A stretch of 64,000 nucleotides of DNA, taken from assembly GCA_020848435.1 (NCBI GenBank), contig JADLAC010000005.1:1-64000 (forward strand). The letters run 5' to 3'. Numbering within the stretch: position 1 is the first letter of the stretch; the number at the start of each line of letters is the position of its first letter. A program made the translations under genes and the position numbers. The notes beneath the pieces are model-generated. The model made no database searches. It saw only the letters and a list, made by a program, of their open reading frames with translations, and was not told the origin of the DNA. Below are positions 10,632-19,452 of this stretch, piece after piece. Source of the DNA: Burkholderiales bacterium. Lineage in GTDB: Bacteria > Pseudomonadota > Gammaproteobacteria > Burkholderiales > WYBJ01.

Positions 10632-12083
10632 TCAACGCGCGAGCTGCACGCGTGTGTCGCCTTTCTCCACGTAAAACCGCCGAACGCGAGGACGCTTCGC
10701 GAGCTCGCTCAACAGCTCCACCAGGGGCGTCCGGAAATCATACTCGGTCTTCGTGGGACCGGCAGCGAGCATCTCGTCGACCTGGTTGCCGGCGAACGAG
10801 TAACGTAGCAGCCGCTCGTCGTCACTCATGCCGGGATACTTGCGGCGAAGCTCCGGAACGCCATCGGCCAGCGGCTCCGGTGTCAATGCAATCTTCGCCG
10901 AGCCATTCTCGACGATGCTGTCCAGCACGTTCGGATCCACTGAGGCCAACAGTTTCCCGTAGTAGCCGAGGGCATACTTCTTCACTTCATCGGGCACAAC
11001 TCTATAGCGCTCGCCCTGCACCACGTTGAGCACGGCTTGCGTGCCGACGAGTTGGGCAAAGGGCGTCACCATGATCGGCCAGCCGAGCTCCTGTCGGATC
11101 TGCGCGCACTCGTGCAGTACGTGATCGAGCTTGTGTGCGAGGCCAGCCTGATTCAACTGTACGTGGAAGTTGGTGAGCATGCCGCCGGGCACTTGGTGCT
11201 CGAAGTGGAAGGCGTCGTATTCCATCGGCACGCCGAGAGGTTTTCCCTCCTGTGCCGCAACGCGCCGAAAATGCGTGCCGACCTCGTCGATCAAGCGATC
11301 GTCGAGCTCGACGCGGTAACCGATCTCGCGCAGATTACGGGCGATGGTCTGGGTCGCCGGTTGCGCGGGACCGTTGGCGAGCGGAGCGATCGACGTGTGC
11401 ACCTGATCGACGCCAAGCTTCACGCCTTCGAGATAGACAAGGGGCGCCAGCCCCGTCAGGCAGTGACTGTGGAGCTCGAGCGGAACGTTTCCCATGACCG
11501 CTTTCATCGCCGGCACCAGCGTGCGGATTCGGTCGGGCGTGAGCAATCCGCACGCGTCCTTGAGCATGATGGCGTCGACCTGGGCGCGCTCGATGAGCTC
11601 CCTGGTCTTGCGCGCATACAGCTCATCGGTGTGCACGGGACTGTGGCCATAGACGAGCGCGCCGGCCGTATAGCCGCCGCGCGCTTTCGCGTGCCGCAGG
11701 ATGTAGACGATGTTGTCCAAATCGGCGAGCGCATCGAACGCGCGCACGCGGCGCAAGCCGTTGTCGAGCAGACGATCGCACCAAAGAAGCAGGATGTCGT
11801 TCGGCACCACGTCGAAACCGGTGAGGCTCTTGCTGCGAATCGACGACTGCATCGGCGTTCGCGTCACCTTCTGCCGCATGAGCCTCACGCGCTCCCAAGG
11901 GTCTTCCTTGAGATAGCGCACGGCGACGTCGAATTGAATCAGTCCCATCAGGTCGATCGCGTCGTAGCCGATGCGGTCCATGCGCTCTGCCACCGGCAGC
12001 ATCATCGCGGTGGTCATGCGCGTCGCCCACAGCGACTGGTGCGCATCACGCAGCGTCGTGTCCATGAACTGGATCCGTTTCAT
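10632..12083 (-). CDS. Carboxyltransferase subunit (oxaloacetate decarboxylase alpha / pyruvate carboxylase B-like), no biotinyl domain
   Basis: A 483-aa TIM-barrel carboxyltransferase of the HMGL-like family. It opens with FMDTTLRDAHQSLWATRM, containing the metal-binding Asp, and shows MLKDACGLL (the Lys that is carbamylated in relatives) and LELHSHCLTG with the metal-binding HxH. The C-terminal half is the conserved PYC/OADA domain. The biotinyl domain with a KM motif found at the end of many OadA and PycB proteins is absent, and no biotin carrier or carboxylase gene is next to it. The substrate (oxaloacetate, pyruvate or other) cannot be fixed from sequence. A Bug-type binding protein lies upstream on the same strand after 251 nt. 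Confidence 0.85.
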   Translation of the reverse strand: MKRIQFMDTTLRDAHQSLWATRMTTAMMLPVAERMDRIGYDAIDLMGLIQFDVAVRYLKEDPWERVRLMRQKVTRTPMQSSIRSKSLTGFDVVPNDILLLWCDRLLDNGLRRVRAFDALADLDNIVYILRHAKARGGYTAGALVYGHSPVHTDELYARKTRELIERAQVDAIMLKDACGLLTPDRIRTLVPAMKAVMGNVPLELHSHCLTGLAPLVYLEGVKLGVDQVHTSIAPLANGPAQPATQTIARNLREIGYRVELDDRLIDEVGTHFRRVAAQEGKPLGVPMEYDAFHFEHQVPGGMLTNFHVQLNQAGLAHKLDHVLHECAQIRQELGWPIMVTPFAQLVGTQAVLNVVQGERYRVVPDEVKKYALGYYGKLLASVDPNVLDSIVENGSAKIALTPEPLADGVPELRRKYPGMSDDERLLRYSFAGNQVDEMLAAGPTKTEYDFRTPLVELLSELAKRPRVRRFYVEKGDTRVQLAR

Positions 12084-12334
12084 TCGGCTACTCCGATGCT
12101 CGATCTCATCGACGAATGTACCTCGTTCGTCGAAGTCGTTCCGAGGCGACCGCGGGTCGCAGGGACGGTCTGCGGCGAGGCGGCAGGCGACTCACGCGAC
12201 CCGTCCGTGACGATGTGCGCCGCTCGCTATCGCCATTTCGAGGCGATTTCTTCGTTGCTGCGCTTGGTCGATGCTTTCAGTGTCGCGAGCACGTCCCGCG
12301 CGGGCGAGAGGTATGCAGCAACGCCTGCCGTGGG

Positions 12335-13306
12335 TCATTCGATCCGCACACCGGCGAATTTCGCCACCTTGGCCCATTTGGCGAGCTCCGCCTTCCCGAA
12401 CTTGTCGAGCTCTTCGGGCGTGCTGGTCCTCACGTCGAAACCGGCCGCGACGATCCTCTCTTTCACATCGGGCATCTGCAGCGCGCTCACGAATTCGCGA
12501 TTGAGTCGAGTGATCAGCGCGCGCGGCGTACCGGCCGGCGCGTAGACTGCGCGCCACGACTCCACTTCGAAGCCAGGATAGCCGGATTCCACCATGGTGG
12601 GGACATCCGGTACTGCACGATCGCGCCTGGGACTGGTGACCGCAAGTGCGCGCAACTTGCCTTGCTTGATAGGCGGTGCGCCCGTCGGCATGGTCGTGAA
12701 CATGAGCGGGAGGCGCCCGCCCAGTATGTCGATAATCGCCTGGGGTGCGCCCTTGTAGGGCACATGCGTGAGCCGGATGTCGGCGTGAATCTTGAGCAAC
12801 TCGCCGGCGAAGTGGGCGAGACTGCCCTCGCCCCACGAGCCGAAATTGAACTGGCCGGGCTTCGTCCTGGCGAGCGCGACGAGCTCGCTCACCGACTTCA
12901 CGGGAAGCGTCGGGCTCACAATGAGAACGAGCGAGTGCCCGGCGATCAGTCCCACGGGCGCGAAATCGTTGATCGTGTCGTAGGGCAACTTCGCGTATGT
13001 GCTCGCGTTGATCACGTGCTCGACGGCCTCGAGAATGATGGTGTATCCATCGGGCGTGGCGCGAGCCGCGATCTCCGAGCCAACGATGCCGTTTGCCCCC
13101 GGACGGTTGTCGACCAGCACCTGCTGTCCGAGCGAGTCGCTAAGCTTGGGAACGAGAATTCGAGCGACGATGTCGGTGCCGCCTCCGGCGACCCATGGGA
13201 CGATCATGCGGAGAGGCCGGGTAGGGTACTCCTGAGCGGCAGCCTGCGCGGCGCTCGGCAGGACGAACGCAGCGGCGCACAGAGCAAATGATACGCACAG
13301 GTTCAT
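12335..13306 (-). CDS. Tripartite tricarboxylate transporter substrate-binding protein (Bug/TctC family)
   Basis: A 323-aa periplasmic solute-binding protein. It has a signal peptide ending AAQA, then the family opening YPTRPLRMIVPWVAGGGTD, NRPGANGIVGSE and, later, VPYKGAPQAIIDILGGRLPLMF. Bug proteins bind carboxylates and are heavily expanded in Burkholderiales, often as orphans. No TctA or TctB membrane subunit is in the window, so this is an orphan here. It is upstream of the carboxyltransferase on the same strand, which hints at a carboxylic-acid substrate but does not prove it. Confidence 0.9.
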   Translation of the reverse strand: MNLCVSFALCAAAFVLPSAAQAAAQEYPTRPLRMIVPWVAGGGTDIVARILVPKLSDSLGQQVLVDNRPGANGIVGSEIAARATPDGYTIILEAVEHVINASTYAKLPYDTINDFAPVGLIAGHSLVLIVSPTLPVKSVSELVALARTKPGQFNFGSWGEGSLAHFAGELLKIHADIRLTHVPYKGAPQAIIDILGGRLPLMFTTMPTGAPPIKQGKLRALAVTSPRRDRAVPDVPTMVESGYPGFEVESWRAVYAPAGTPRALITRLNREFVSALQMPDVKERIVAAGFDVRTSTPEELDKFGKAELAKWAKVAKFAGVRIE

Positions 13307-13361
13307 TCGCTTATCCTTCTCATCGTGCGCTACTCCCCATCGGCCTACTCAAGGTGACTGA

Positions 13362-13367
13362 ATTATA
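13362..13367 (-). promoter_or_regulatory. Candidate -10 for the Bug-family gene
   Basis: The minus strand reads TATAAT here, ~55 nt before the binding-protein start and inside the 127-nt divergent gap to the nuclease gene. No good -35 is present at 16-18 nt. Confidence 0.3.
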
Positions 13368-13433
13368 GCTGCGAGCCCGACACGGCGATCGGCCGCAATC
13401 GCAACACGCTTGGAGTCCACGTAAACTCCCACC

Positions 13434-14192
13434 ATGATCGCTTGGCTTGGCGCAGTCGTCTTTTCATCTTGTCTCGTCGCCGCGCATGCCGCCGAGCTTG
13501 GAGGTCGCGTCGTCGCCGTGGCTGACGGAGATAGCATCGTGATACGCAGCTCGGATCGGAAGACCCACCGCATCCGACTTGCCGGAATCGACGCTCCCGA
13601 GAAAGGGCAAGCCTTCTCGAGCCGGTCTCGACAACACTTGGCGCAATGGATTCAACGCCAGGAGGTGATCGTGGATTGGCACAAGCGCGACGATTATGGT
13701 CGCCTCACCGGCGTAGTGATCGCCTTTGGGCACGATATCAACTTGGAGCAGGTGCGTGCCGGCATGGCTTGGTGGTATCGCGCGTACGCCCATGAGCAAA
13801 GGCCAGCGGACGCGCGTCTGTATGCCGCTGCCGAGCAGGAAGCTCGAATCGCAAAGCGTGGATTGTGGTCGAGCCACGAGCCGATGCCGCCATGGGAGTG
13901 GAGACGAAAGGAACAATTGCGCCTACCCTCGAGCGGGCGATCGAATCGCGACCTCGCTCCCATGTGTTCGGCAGCGGCGGTCGTACCGGTGCTTTCACAT
14001 GTCCTAGCGCGATGCTCGCCGTGCATCCGAACAACAATCGAGTCGCCGAGAGAACGGCTCATTCGAGAAATATTTCACATCTTCCATGGGGCGTCACGTG
14101 TCGCAGGAGACGCCGACGTCGCTGAAGGGCGCGTGCCCGCAGCGTCAGTCGGCACAGTCAGCAGCTCGCAGCCAGCCAGGGTGCCTGTTTAG
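13434..14192 (+). CDS. Secreted thermonuclease-like (SNase) protein with an unusual C-terminal tail
   Basis: A 252-aa protein with a signal peptide (cleavage after AAHA) and a staphylococcal-nuclease domain at about 22-160. The catalytic triad is retained by motif: Arg in RIRLAGIDAPEKG, Glu in APEKG, and Arg in DDYGRLTG. The domain ends at PPWEWRRKEQ. The next ~90 residues, rich in Arg, Ser and Cys, look unlike any part of the family and could come from a lost stop codon or frameshift near 13915. The likely role is extracellular or periplasmic nucleic-acid cleavage. Confidence 0.8.
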   Translation: MIAWLGAVVFSSCLVAAHAAELGGRVVAVADGDSIVIRSSDRKTHRIRLAGIDAPEKGQAFSSRSRQHLAQWIQRQEVIVDWHKRDDYGRLTGVVIAFGHDINLEQVRAGMAWWYRAYAHEQRPADARLYAAAEQEARIAKRGLWSSHEPMPPWEWRRKEQLRLPSSGRSNRDLAPMCSAAAVVPVLSHVLARCSPCIRTTIESPRERLIREIFHIFHGASRVAGDADVAEGRVPAASVGTVSSSQPARVPV

Positions 14193-14378
14193 CGCTCCAC
14201 TTTCATTGCCGCGCGTCGTAACCACGACCATGCACAGCCGGCCTGCGGATGGGTTGGCCGTCGTGTGCTCGCCAAGCCCGCTGAAAAGCTAACATCCGCG
14301 CTCGGCGCGGCGCCGTGATCACCTAATCAAGAACCTGAATTAAAAGAGGATTCACGTGTTCTCGGCGGTCCCTGTAGC

Positions 14379-14394
14379 TGGCATATGTGATGCG
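14379..14394 (+). promoter_or_regulatory. Candidate sigma-54 (-24/-12) promoter of the XrtA sugar transferase gene
   Basis: TGGCATATGTGATGCG keeps the GG and GC doublets at the invariant 12-nt spacing and matches TGGCA at -24 and TGC at -12. It lies 42 nt before the ATG at 14436. The downstream regulator PrsR is a sigma-54 activator, which makes the call plausible. The match is weaker than the one before the PEP-CTERM gene. Confidence 0.5.
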
Positions 14395-14435
14395 TTCAAT
14401 CGCCCCGGATCAACCGGATGCTAGCGGGCGGCGCA

Positions 14436-15827
14436 ATGATACGAATATTCAGCCATTACATCCCCATACGCACCCTGTTTCTGCTTTCGCTCGAATCGCT
14501 GGTGTTGGTCGGGTCCATCTACATGGGTCTCGCCTACAGCGTCCTCAGCCCCGATTCCGGCCTGCCGGCGGTTCAATTGCCCATCGCCCTGACCGTGGGC
14601 GTCCTGGCGATCTTCTTGCTCTCCACGATGACGGCGATGGGGCTCTACGATTCGGGAGTGAACGAAGCCGCCGGGATCACGCTGTTGCGCCTGCTGCTCG
14701 CCTTCGTCCTGGGCTTGGTCCTCGCCAGCCTCGCAGTCACCCTGATGCCCGCATTCAGCCTGGGGCCCTACGCCCTGATCACGACCTTCGCCCTCGCCCT
14801 TCTGGGCAGCGCATTCACGCGCCTGGTGCTGGTGAGCTGGATCACGCCGCGGGCTTTCAAGAAGCGCGTTTTGGTGCTGGGCACGGGAAGCCGGGCGGCG
14901 AGCGTCGAAGACCTGGTGAGAGGCAAAGACAAACACATCAAGATCGTTGGCTATGTTCCTACGCGACCGGCGCAAAACCACGTCGAGACGGGACGGATAT
15001 TGCCTCGGCAGGAGTCGTTGCTCGATGCTGTGAAGCGCCATGACGTCAACGAGATCGTGATCGCCGTCCGCGACCGTCGTGGCGGCGTATTGCCTGTGCA
15101 GGAGCTGCTCGAATGCCGGCTCGGCGGGATCGCGGTCACCGACCTCGCTTCCTTCTTCGAGCGCGAACGCTGCCAGCTTCACCTGGAATCGCTCAATGTG
15201 AGCTGGATGATCTTCGGTGAAGGCTTCCGCCAGGGATTCGTGCGTGAGACGGTGAAGCGATTCTTCGACGTGGCGGCGAGCTCGGCGCTGGTGCTCATCA
15301 CCCTGCCGGTCATGCTCCTGACGGCGCTCGCCATTTATCTCGAGGATGGCGAACCCATACTCTATCGCCAGGAACGCGTGGGTCAGGGCGGTCGCGTTTT
15401 CACCATCTTCAAGTTCCGTAGCATGCGCAAGGACGCGGAAAGGGACGGGCGGCCGCAGTGGGCAGGGGCAAACGACGACAGGACCACCGCCGTCGGACGC
15501 CTCATTCGCAAGCTTCGAATCGACGAGCTACCGCAGATACTGAATGTTCTACGGGGTGATATGAGCTTCGTCGGCCCTCGTCCCGAGCGGCCGTTCTTCG
15601 TCGAGCAACTCGCTTCGAAGATTCCGTATTACGCGGCGCGTCACTCGATCAAGCCGGGCATAACGGGCTGGGCGCAGGTGCGTTATCCCTACGGCGCGTC
15701 GCTTGATGACGCAGTGGAAAAGCTTCAATATGATCTCTACTACGTAAAGAATCACACGCTCTTCCTGGACATCATGGTCCTGATCGAAACCGTTCAGGTC
15801 GTTCTGTGGGGCAAAGGCGCACGCTAG
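14436..15827 (+). CDS. XrtA/PEP-CTERM system polyprenyl-phosphate sugar transferase (EpsB_2 type)
   Basis: A 463-aa membrane enzyme expected to start polysaccharide repeat-unit synthesis by moving a sugar phosphate to undecaprenyl phosphate. It has four to five N-terminal membrane segments, a Rossmann-like central domain (RVLVLGTGSRAAS), a further membrane segment near residue 285, and the C-terminal bacterial sugar transferase domain with YRQERVGQGG, FKFRSMRKDAE, KLRIDELPQ and MSFVGPRPERP. The frame is open from ATG 14418, but MIRIFSHYIPIRTLF at 14436 matches the family start. The prsK gene follows after 140 nt. Confidence 0.92.
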   Translation: MIRIFSHYIPIRTLFLLSLESLVLVGSIYMGLAYSVLSPDSGLPAVQLPIALTVGVLAIFLLSTMTAMGLYDSGVNEAAGITLLRLLLAFVLGLVLASLAVTLMPAFSLGPYALITTFALALLGSAFTRLVLVSWITPRAFKKRVLVLGTGSRAASVEDLVRGKDKHIKIVGYVPTRPAQNHVETGRILPRQESLLDAVKRHDVNEIVIAVRDRRGGVLPVQELLECRLGGIAVTDLASFFERERCQLHLESLNVSWMIFGEGFRQGFVRETVKRFFDVAASSALVLITLPVMLLTALAIYLEDGEPILYRQERVGQGGRVFTIFKFRSMRKDAERDGRPQWAGANDDRTTAVGRLIRKLRIDELPQILNVLRGDMSFVGPRPERPFFVEQLASKIPYYAARHSIKPGITGWAQVRYPYGASLDDAVEKLQYDLYYVKNHTLFLDIMVLIETVQVVLWGKGAR

Positions 15828-15967
15828 CCCGGGCATTTCCCAGGGCCAGCCCGTGAAAGAGCCGTCTCTTGAGCAATAGACCCGTTCAGCGAATAACCGG
15901 GTACTCGGGTCGGATGTCGGTCCCGATGAAATACCCCGGCTAGCATGGCCGCGGGACGCGCGTACCG

Positions 15968-18073
15968 ATGGTCGTCTCGGTTGGAACGCTAAGCTACGCG
16001 TCCGCTGCGCTCGCCTATGGTGTGCTCAGCGTATTGCTCATCACGAGCTGGCGCGGGCGCCTGCCTGGAGCGCTGCTCGGGCTTGCAAGCGTCATGACAG
16101 CAGCATGGGCGCTTGCCATGGCGTACCAAGGGGCTCGCCCGGATGCGTCGAAGCTTCCCGGCGAGCTGCTGGAAATCGGCCACAAGACCGCGTGGTTTGC
16201 TTTCCTCTTCATTCTTCTGGGGTACGCCCGCCAGGCCGCGCGGCCGATCGACGGCGCGTTACGTCGAGTCGCACTTACGACGCTGGGCGCCTGCGTAACC
16301 ATCATGATCTTGGTGATTGCGCTGCGCGCGGGCGATTCGCCGTTTCTACGCGAGTGGCGCTTTTCCACGTCGATCGTCGCGCCGGGCCTGCTCGCGTTGC
16401 TCGGCATGCTGCTGGTCGAGCATCTCTATCGAAACACCAATCCTCAGCAACGCTGGAGCGTCAAGTTCCTCTGCCTCGGCCTCGGGGCCTATTTCGCATT
16501 CGATTTCTATCTCTTTTCCGAGGCAATGCTGTTTCGCCGGGTGAATGCGGATATCTGGAGCGCTCGCGGTGTCGTTGTCGCCATGATCGCGCCGCTCATT
16601 GCCGTATCGGCGGCGCGCAATCCGACCTGGTCGCTCGATGTCTTCGTCTCGCGCCAGGTCGTGTTCCATTCCACGACGCTGCTTGGCGCGGCTGCCTATT
16701 TGCTCGTGATGGCAACGGCTGGATACTACATCCGCTACTTCGGTGGGAGCTGGGGGGGCTTGCTCCAAGTCATGTTCCTGTTCGGCGCCGGCGTGCTGCT
16801 GGTGCTCATGCTCTTTTCCGGGACGCTGCGCGCGCGTGTCAAGGTTTTCCTGAGCAAGCACTTTTTCAGCTACCGGTACGACTATCGGGAAGAGTGGCTG
16901 CGTTTTACCCGCACGCTGTCCGAAGGGGCAACGGAAGGAAGAATTCAGGAGCGATGCATCGAAGCGCTCGCGCAGTTGGTCGAAAGCCCCTCCGGCGCAC
17001 TGTGGTTGCGGCAGGAAAGCGGCGCCTATGAGCAGGTGGCGCGCTGGAATCATTCCGCCGCAGGGGAGACGGAAGCGGCCGATAGCGCGTTGGTGAGTCA
17101 TCTGAGGACGCGCCAATGGGTGATCAACCTCGATGAGTTTCGCGGCGCCTCGGAGGTCTACGAGGGGCTGCAACTCCCCGAATGGCTCGCGAACACTGCC
17201 GACGCGTGGTTGGTGGTGCCGCTTGCACTGCATGACAGCGTGCATGGGTTCGTGGTGCTGACGCGTTCGAGGGGGCGGGTTACGTTCAATTGGGAGATCA
17301 GCGATCTGCTCAAGACGGCAGGATCGCAGGCGGCGAGCTACGTGGTTCAGGCGCAGGCGGCTGAAGCGCTGGCGCGAGCCAAGCAGTTCGAGTCTTTCAA
17401 CAAGCTCTCGGCGTTCGTCGTGCACGACCTGAAAAACCTGGTCGCGCAGCTCTCGCTGCTGTTGCGTAATGCCCAGCGGCACAAACACAATCCAGCATTC
17501 CAGCAGGACATGTTGGAAACCATCGAGAGCTCGGTCGCCAAGATGAACCGGATTCTCATGCAGTTGCGAAGCGGCGGATTGCCGGTCGAGCAACCGGCTG
17601 CCGTGGTACTGGACGATATCGTCGAGCGCGCGGTCGCGTCCAAGCAGATGTATCGGCCCAAGCCGAGCGCGGAGATCCTCGATCGTTCGCTCTGCGTCGC
17701 CGCCAGCTCGGAACGTCTCGAACGGGTGGTAGGGCACCTGGTGCAGAATGCGGTGGAGGCAACACCGCCTGACGGGACGGTCACCGTGCGGGTCCAGCGG
17801 CAGGGTGCCAATGCGCTCATCGAAGTGGCCGATACCGGAAAGGGAATGACCGAAGATTTCATCCGCAACGGCTTGTTCAAGCCGTTCGAGAGCACCAAGA
17901 GCAATGGGATGGGCATCGGTACTTACGAAAGCCGCGAGTACATTCGCGAGCTCGGCGGAAAGATGGAAGTTCGCAGCGAACCTGGCGCCGGCTCGACGTT
18001 TGTCATTGCGCTTCCGGTGTCTGAGCGGGTACGCTCGATCAATGAAACGACTTTGCGCAAAGGTGTCGGGTGA
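15968..18073 (+). CDS. prsK: PEP-CTERM system sensor histidine kinase PrsK
   Basis: A 701-aa membrane sensor kinase that pairs with PrsR. It has eight or so hydrophobic segments in residues 1-285, a GAF-like region (~320-460), a dimerisation helix with the phospho-acceptor His at about residue 486 (VVHDLKN), and an HATPase domain with the N box LVQNAVEAT, G1 DTGKGM and G2 GMGIGTYESREYI. The stop overlaps the prsR GTG by 4 bp, so the two are translationally coupled. The signal sensed is unknown. Confidence 0.93.
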   Translation: MVVSVGTLSYASAALAYGVLSVLLITSWRGRLPGALLGLASVMTAAWALAMAYQGARPDASKLPGELLEIGHKTAWFAFLFILLGYARQAARPIDGALRRVALTTLGACVTIMILVIALRAGDSPFLREWRFSTSIVAPGLLALLGMLLVEHLYRNTNPQQRWSVKFLCLGLGAYFAFDFYLFSEAMLFRRVNADIWSARGVVVAMIAPLIAVSAARNPTWSLDVFVSRQVVFHSTTLLGAAAYLLVMATAGYYIRYFGGSWGGLLQVMFLFGAGVLLVLMLFSGTLRARVKVFLSKHFFSYRYDYREEWLRFTRTLSEGATEGRIQERCIEALAQLVESPSGALWLRQESGAYEQVARWNHSAAGETEAADSALVSHLRTRQWVINLDEFRGASEVYEGLQLPEWLANTADAWLVVPLALHDSVHGFVVLTRSRGRVTFNWEISDLLKTAGSQAASYVVQAQAAEALARAKQFESFNKLSAFVVHDLKNLVAQLSLLLRNAQRHKHNPAFQQDMLETIESSVAKMNRILMQLRSGGLPVEQPAAVVLDDIVERAVASKQMYRPKPSAEILDRSLCVAASSERLERVVGHLVQNAVEATPPDGTVTVRVQRQGANALIEVADTGKGMTEDFIRNGLFKPFESTKSNGMGIGTYESREYIRELGGKMEVRSEPGAGSTFVIALPVSERVRSINETTLRKGVG

Positions 18074-19446
18074 GCAAGAACGGCAAGGCGAATTTGCTGG
18101 TCGTCGAAGATGATCCGGGCCTGCAGAAGCAGATGCGCTGGGGGTTCGATAACTACGAGGTGTTGATCGCGGGAGATTGCGATAGTGCAATCGCCCAGAT
18201 GCGCCGGTTCGAGCCGGCGGTGATGACACTCGATCTCGGCTTGCCTCCCGATCCCGACGGGGTATCGCAGGGATTCGAAACGCTGCGCAAGGCGCTCGAG
18301 TTGTTTCCGGATACCAAGGTGATCGTGATCACGGGTAACCAGGACAGAGCGCATGCGGTAAACGCGATCGGAATGGGAGCTTACGATTTCTACCAGAAGC
18401 CTTTCGATCCCGACATGCTGGGGCTGATCATCGATCGCGCCTTTCGTCTACATCAGTTGCAGCAGGAGAATCGCAAGCTGCAACTTCGTGCCATGGCGTC
18501 CCCCTCGCACGGAATACTGACCGGAGACCCGGCCATGCAGCGCGTGGTGCGCACGGTCGAGAAGCTTGCCCCATCCGATGCAACCGTCTTGTTGCTCGGG
18601 GAGAGTGGTACCGGAAAAGAGCTCCTCGCGCGCGCGCTGCACGACTTGAGCGTGCGCTCCGCGAATCGATTCGTGGCTATCAATTGTGCGGCTATCCCGG
18701 AGAACCTGCTGGAGAGCGAGCTCTTCGGCTACGAAAAAGGCGCGTTCACGGGAGCGGTCAAGCAAACCCGCGGCAAGATCGAGTACGCCAACGCCGGCAC
18801 CTTGTTTCTCGACGAGGTAGGCGACCTGCCGCCGGCGCTGCAGGCGAAGCTGCTGCGCTTCCTCCAGGAGCGGGTGGTCGAGCGCATCGGCGGGCGAGAG
18901 GAAATCCCGGTCGATGTGCGAATCGTTTGTGCCACGCATCAGAACCTCAAGGACATGATGGACCAGGCGCGGTTTCGCGAGGACTTGTACTACCGCTTGA
19001 GCGAGATCGTCATCGACATACCTGCGCTGCGCAATCGCGACGGAGATTCGCTGTTGCTCGCGCGGGCCTTCCTCGCCAAGTTCACGGAGCAACAATCCAA
19101 GCCGACCATGCATTTCTCGGAGGAGGCCGCGGAAGCGATCGAAGCACATGCGTGGCCCGGCAACGTGCGCCAGCTGGAGAACGCCGTCAAGCGCGCCGTC
19201 ATCATGGCCGAGGGCAGCAGGATCGCGCGCGACGATCTCGGACTGAGCAGCGATGTCGTCAAGCCCGAACCGGTCAACCTGCGGCAAGTCCGAGACGAGG
19301 CCGAACGCAAAGCCGTGGTGCGAGCATTAGGCAGAACGGACGGAAACCTGGTCAAGGCCGCCGAGCTTCTCGGCGTGAGCCGACCGACCCTTTACGACCT
19401 GCTCAATCGATACGGACTGAAGGCCGGAGTGCGTCCGGTCTTATAG
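18070..19446 (+). CDS. prsR: PEP-CTERM system sigma-54-dependent response regulator PrsR
   Basis: A 458-aa NtrC-type activator. The receiver domain has the phospho-acceptor Asp55 in MTLDLGLPPDPDG, the AAA+ domain has Walker A GESGTGKE at 177-184 and the sigma-54-contacting GAFTGA loop at 224-229, and the Fis-type helix-turn-helix lies at the C-terminus (LVKAAELLGVSRPTLYDLL). The intact GAFTGA predicts action on sigma-54 promoters, and -24/-12 matches lie before the sugar-transferase gene (14379) and the PEP-CTERM gene (25275). It starts at GTG inside the prsK stop. Confidence 0.95.
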   Translation: MSKNGKANLLVVEDDPGLQKQMRWGFDNYEVLIAGDCDSAIAQMRRFEPAVMTLDLGLPPDPDGVSQGFETLRKALELFPDTKVIVITGNQDRAHAVNAIGMGAYDFYQKPFDPDMLGLIIDRAFRLHQLQQENRKLQLRAMASPSHGILTGDPAMQRVVRTVEKLAPSDATVLLLGESGTGKELLARALHDLSVRSANRFVAINCAAIPENLLESELFGYEKGAFTGAVKQTRGKIEYANAGTLFLDEVGDLPPALQAKLLRFLQERVVERIGGREEIPVDVRIVCATHQNLKDMMDQARFREDLYYRLSEIVIDIPALRNRDGDSLLLARAFLAKFTEQQSKPTMHFSEEAAEAIEAHAWPGNVRQLENAVKRAVIMAEGSRIARDDLGLSSDVVKPEPVNLRQVRDEAERKAVVRALGRTDGNLVKAAELLGVSRPTLYDLLNRYGLKAGVRPVL

Positions 19447-19452
19447 CACGCC

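Noticed and set aside
12084-12334. Possible extra gene between the carboxyltransferase and the binding protein
   Set aside because: The minus-strand frame crossing this stretch is a shadow of the binding-protein gene and shows no domain motif or ribosome site.
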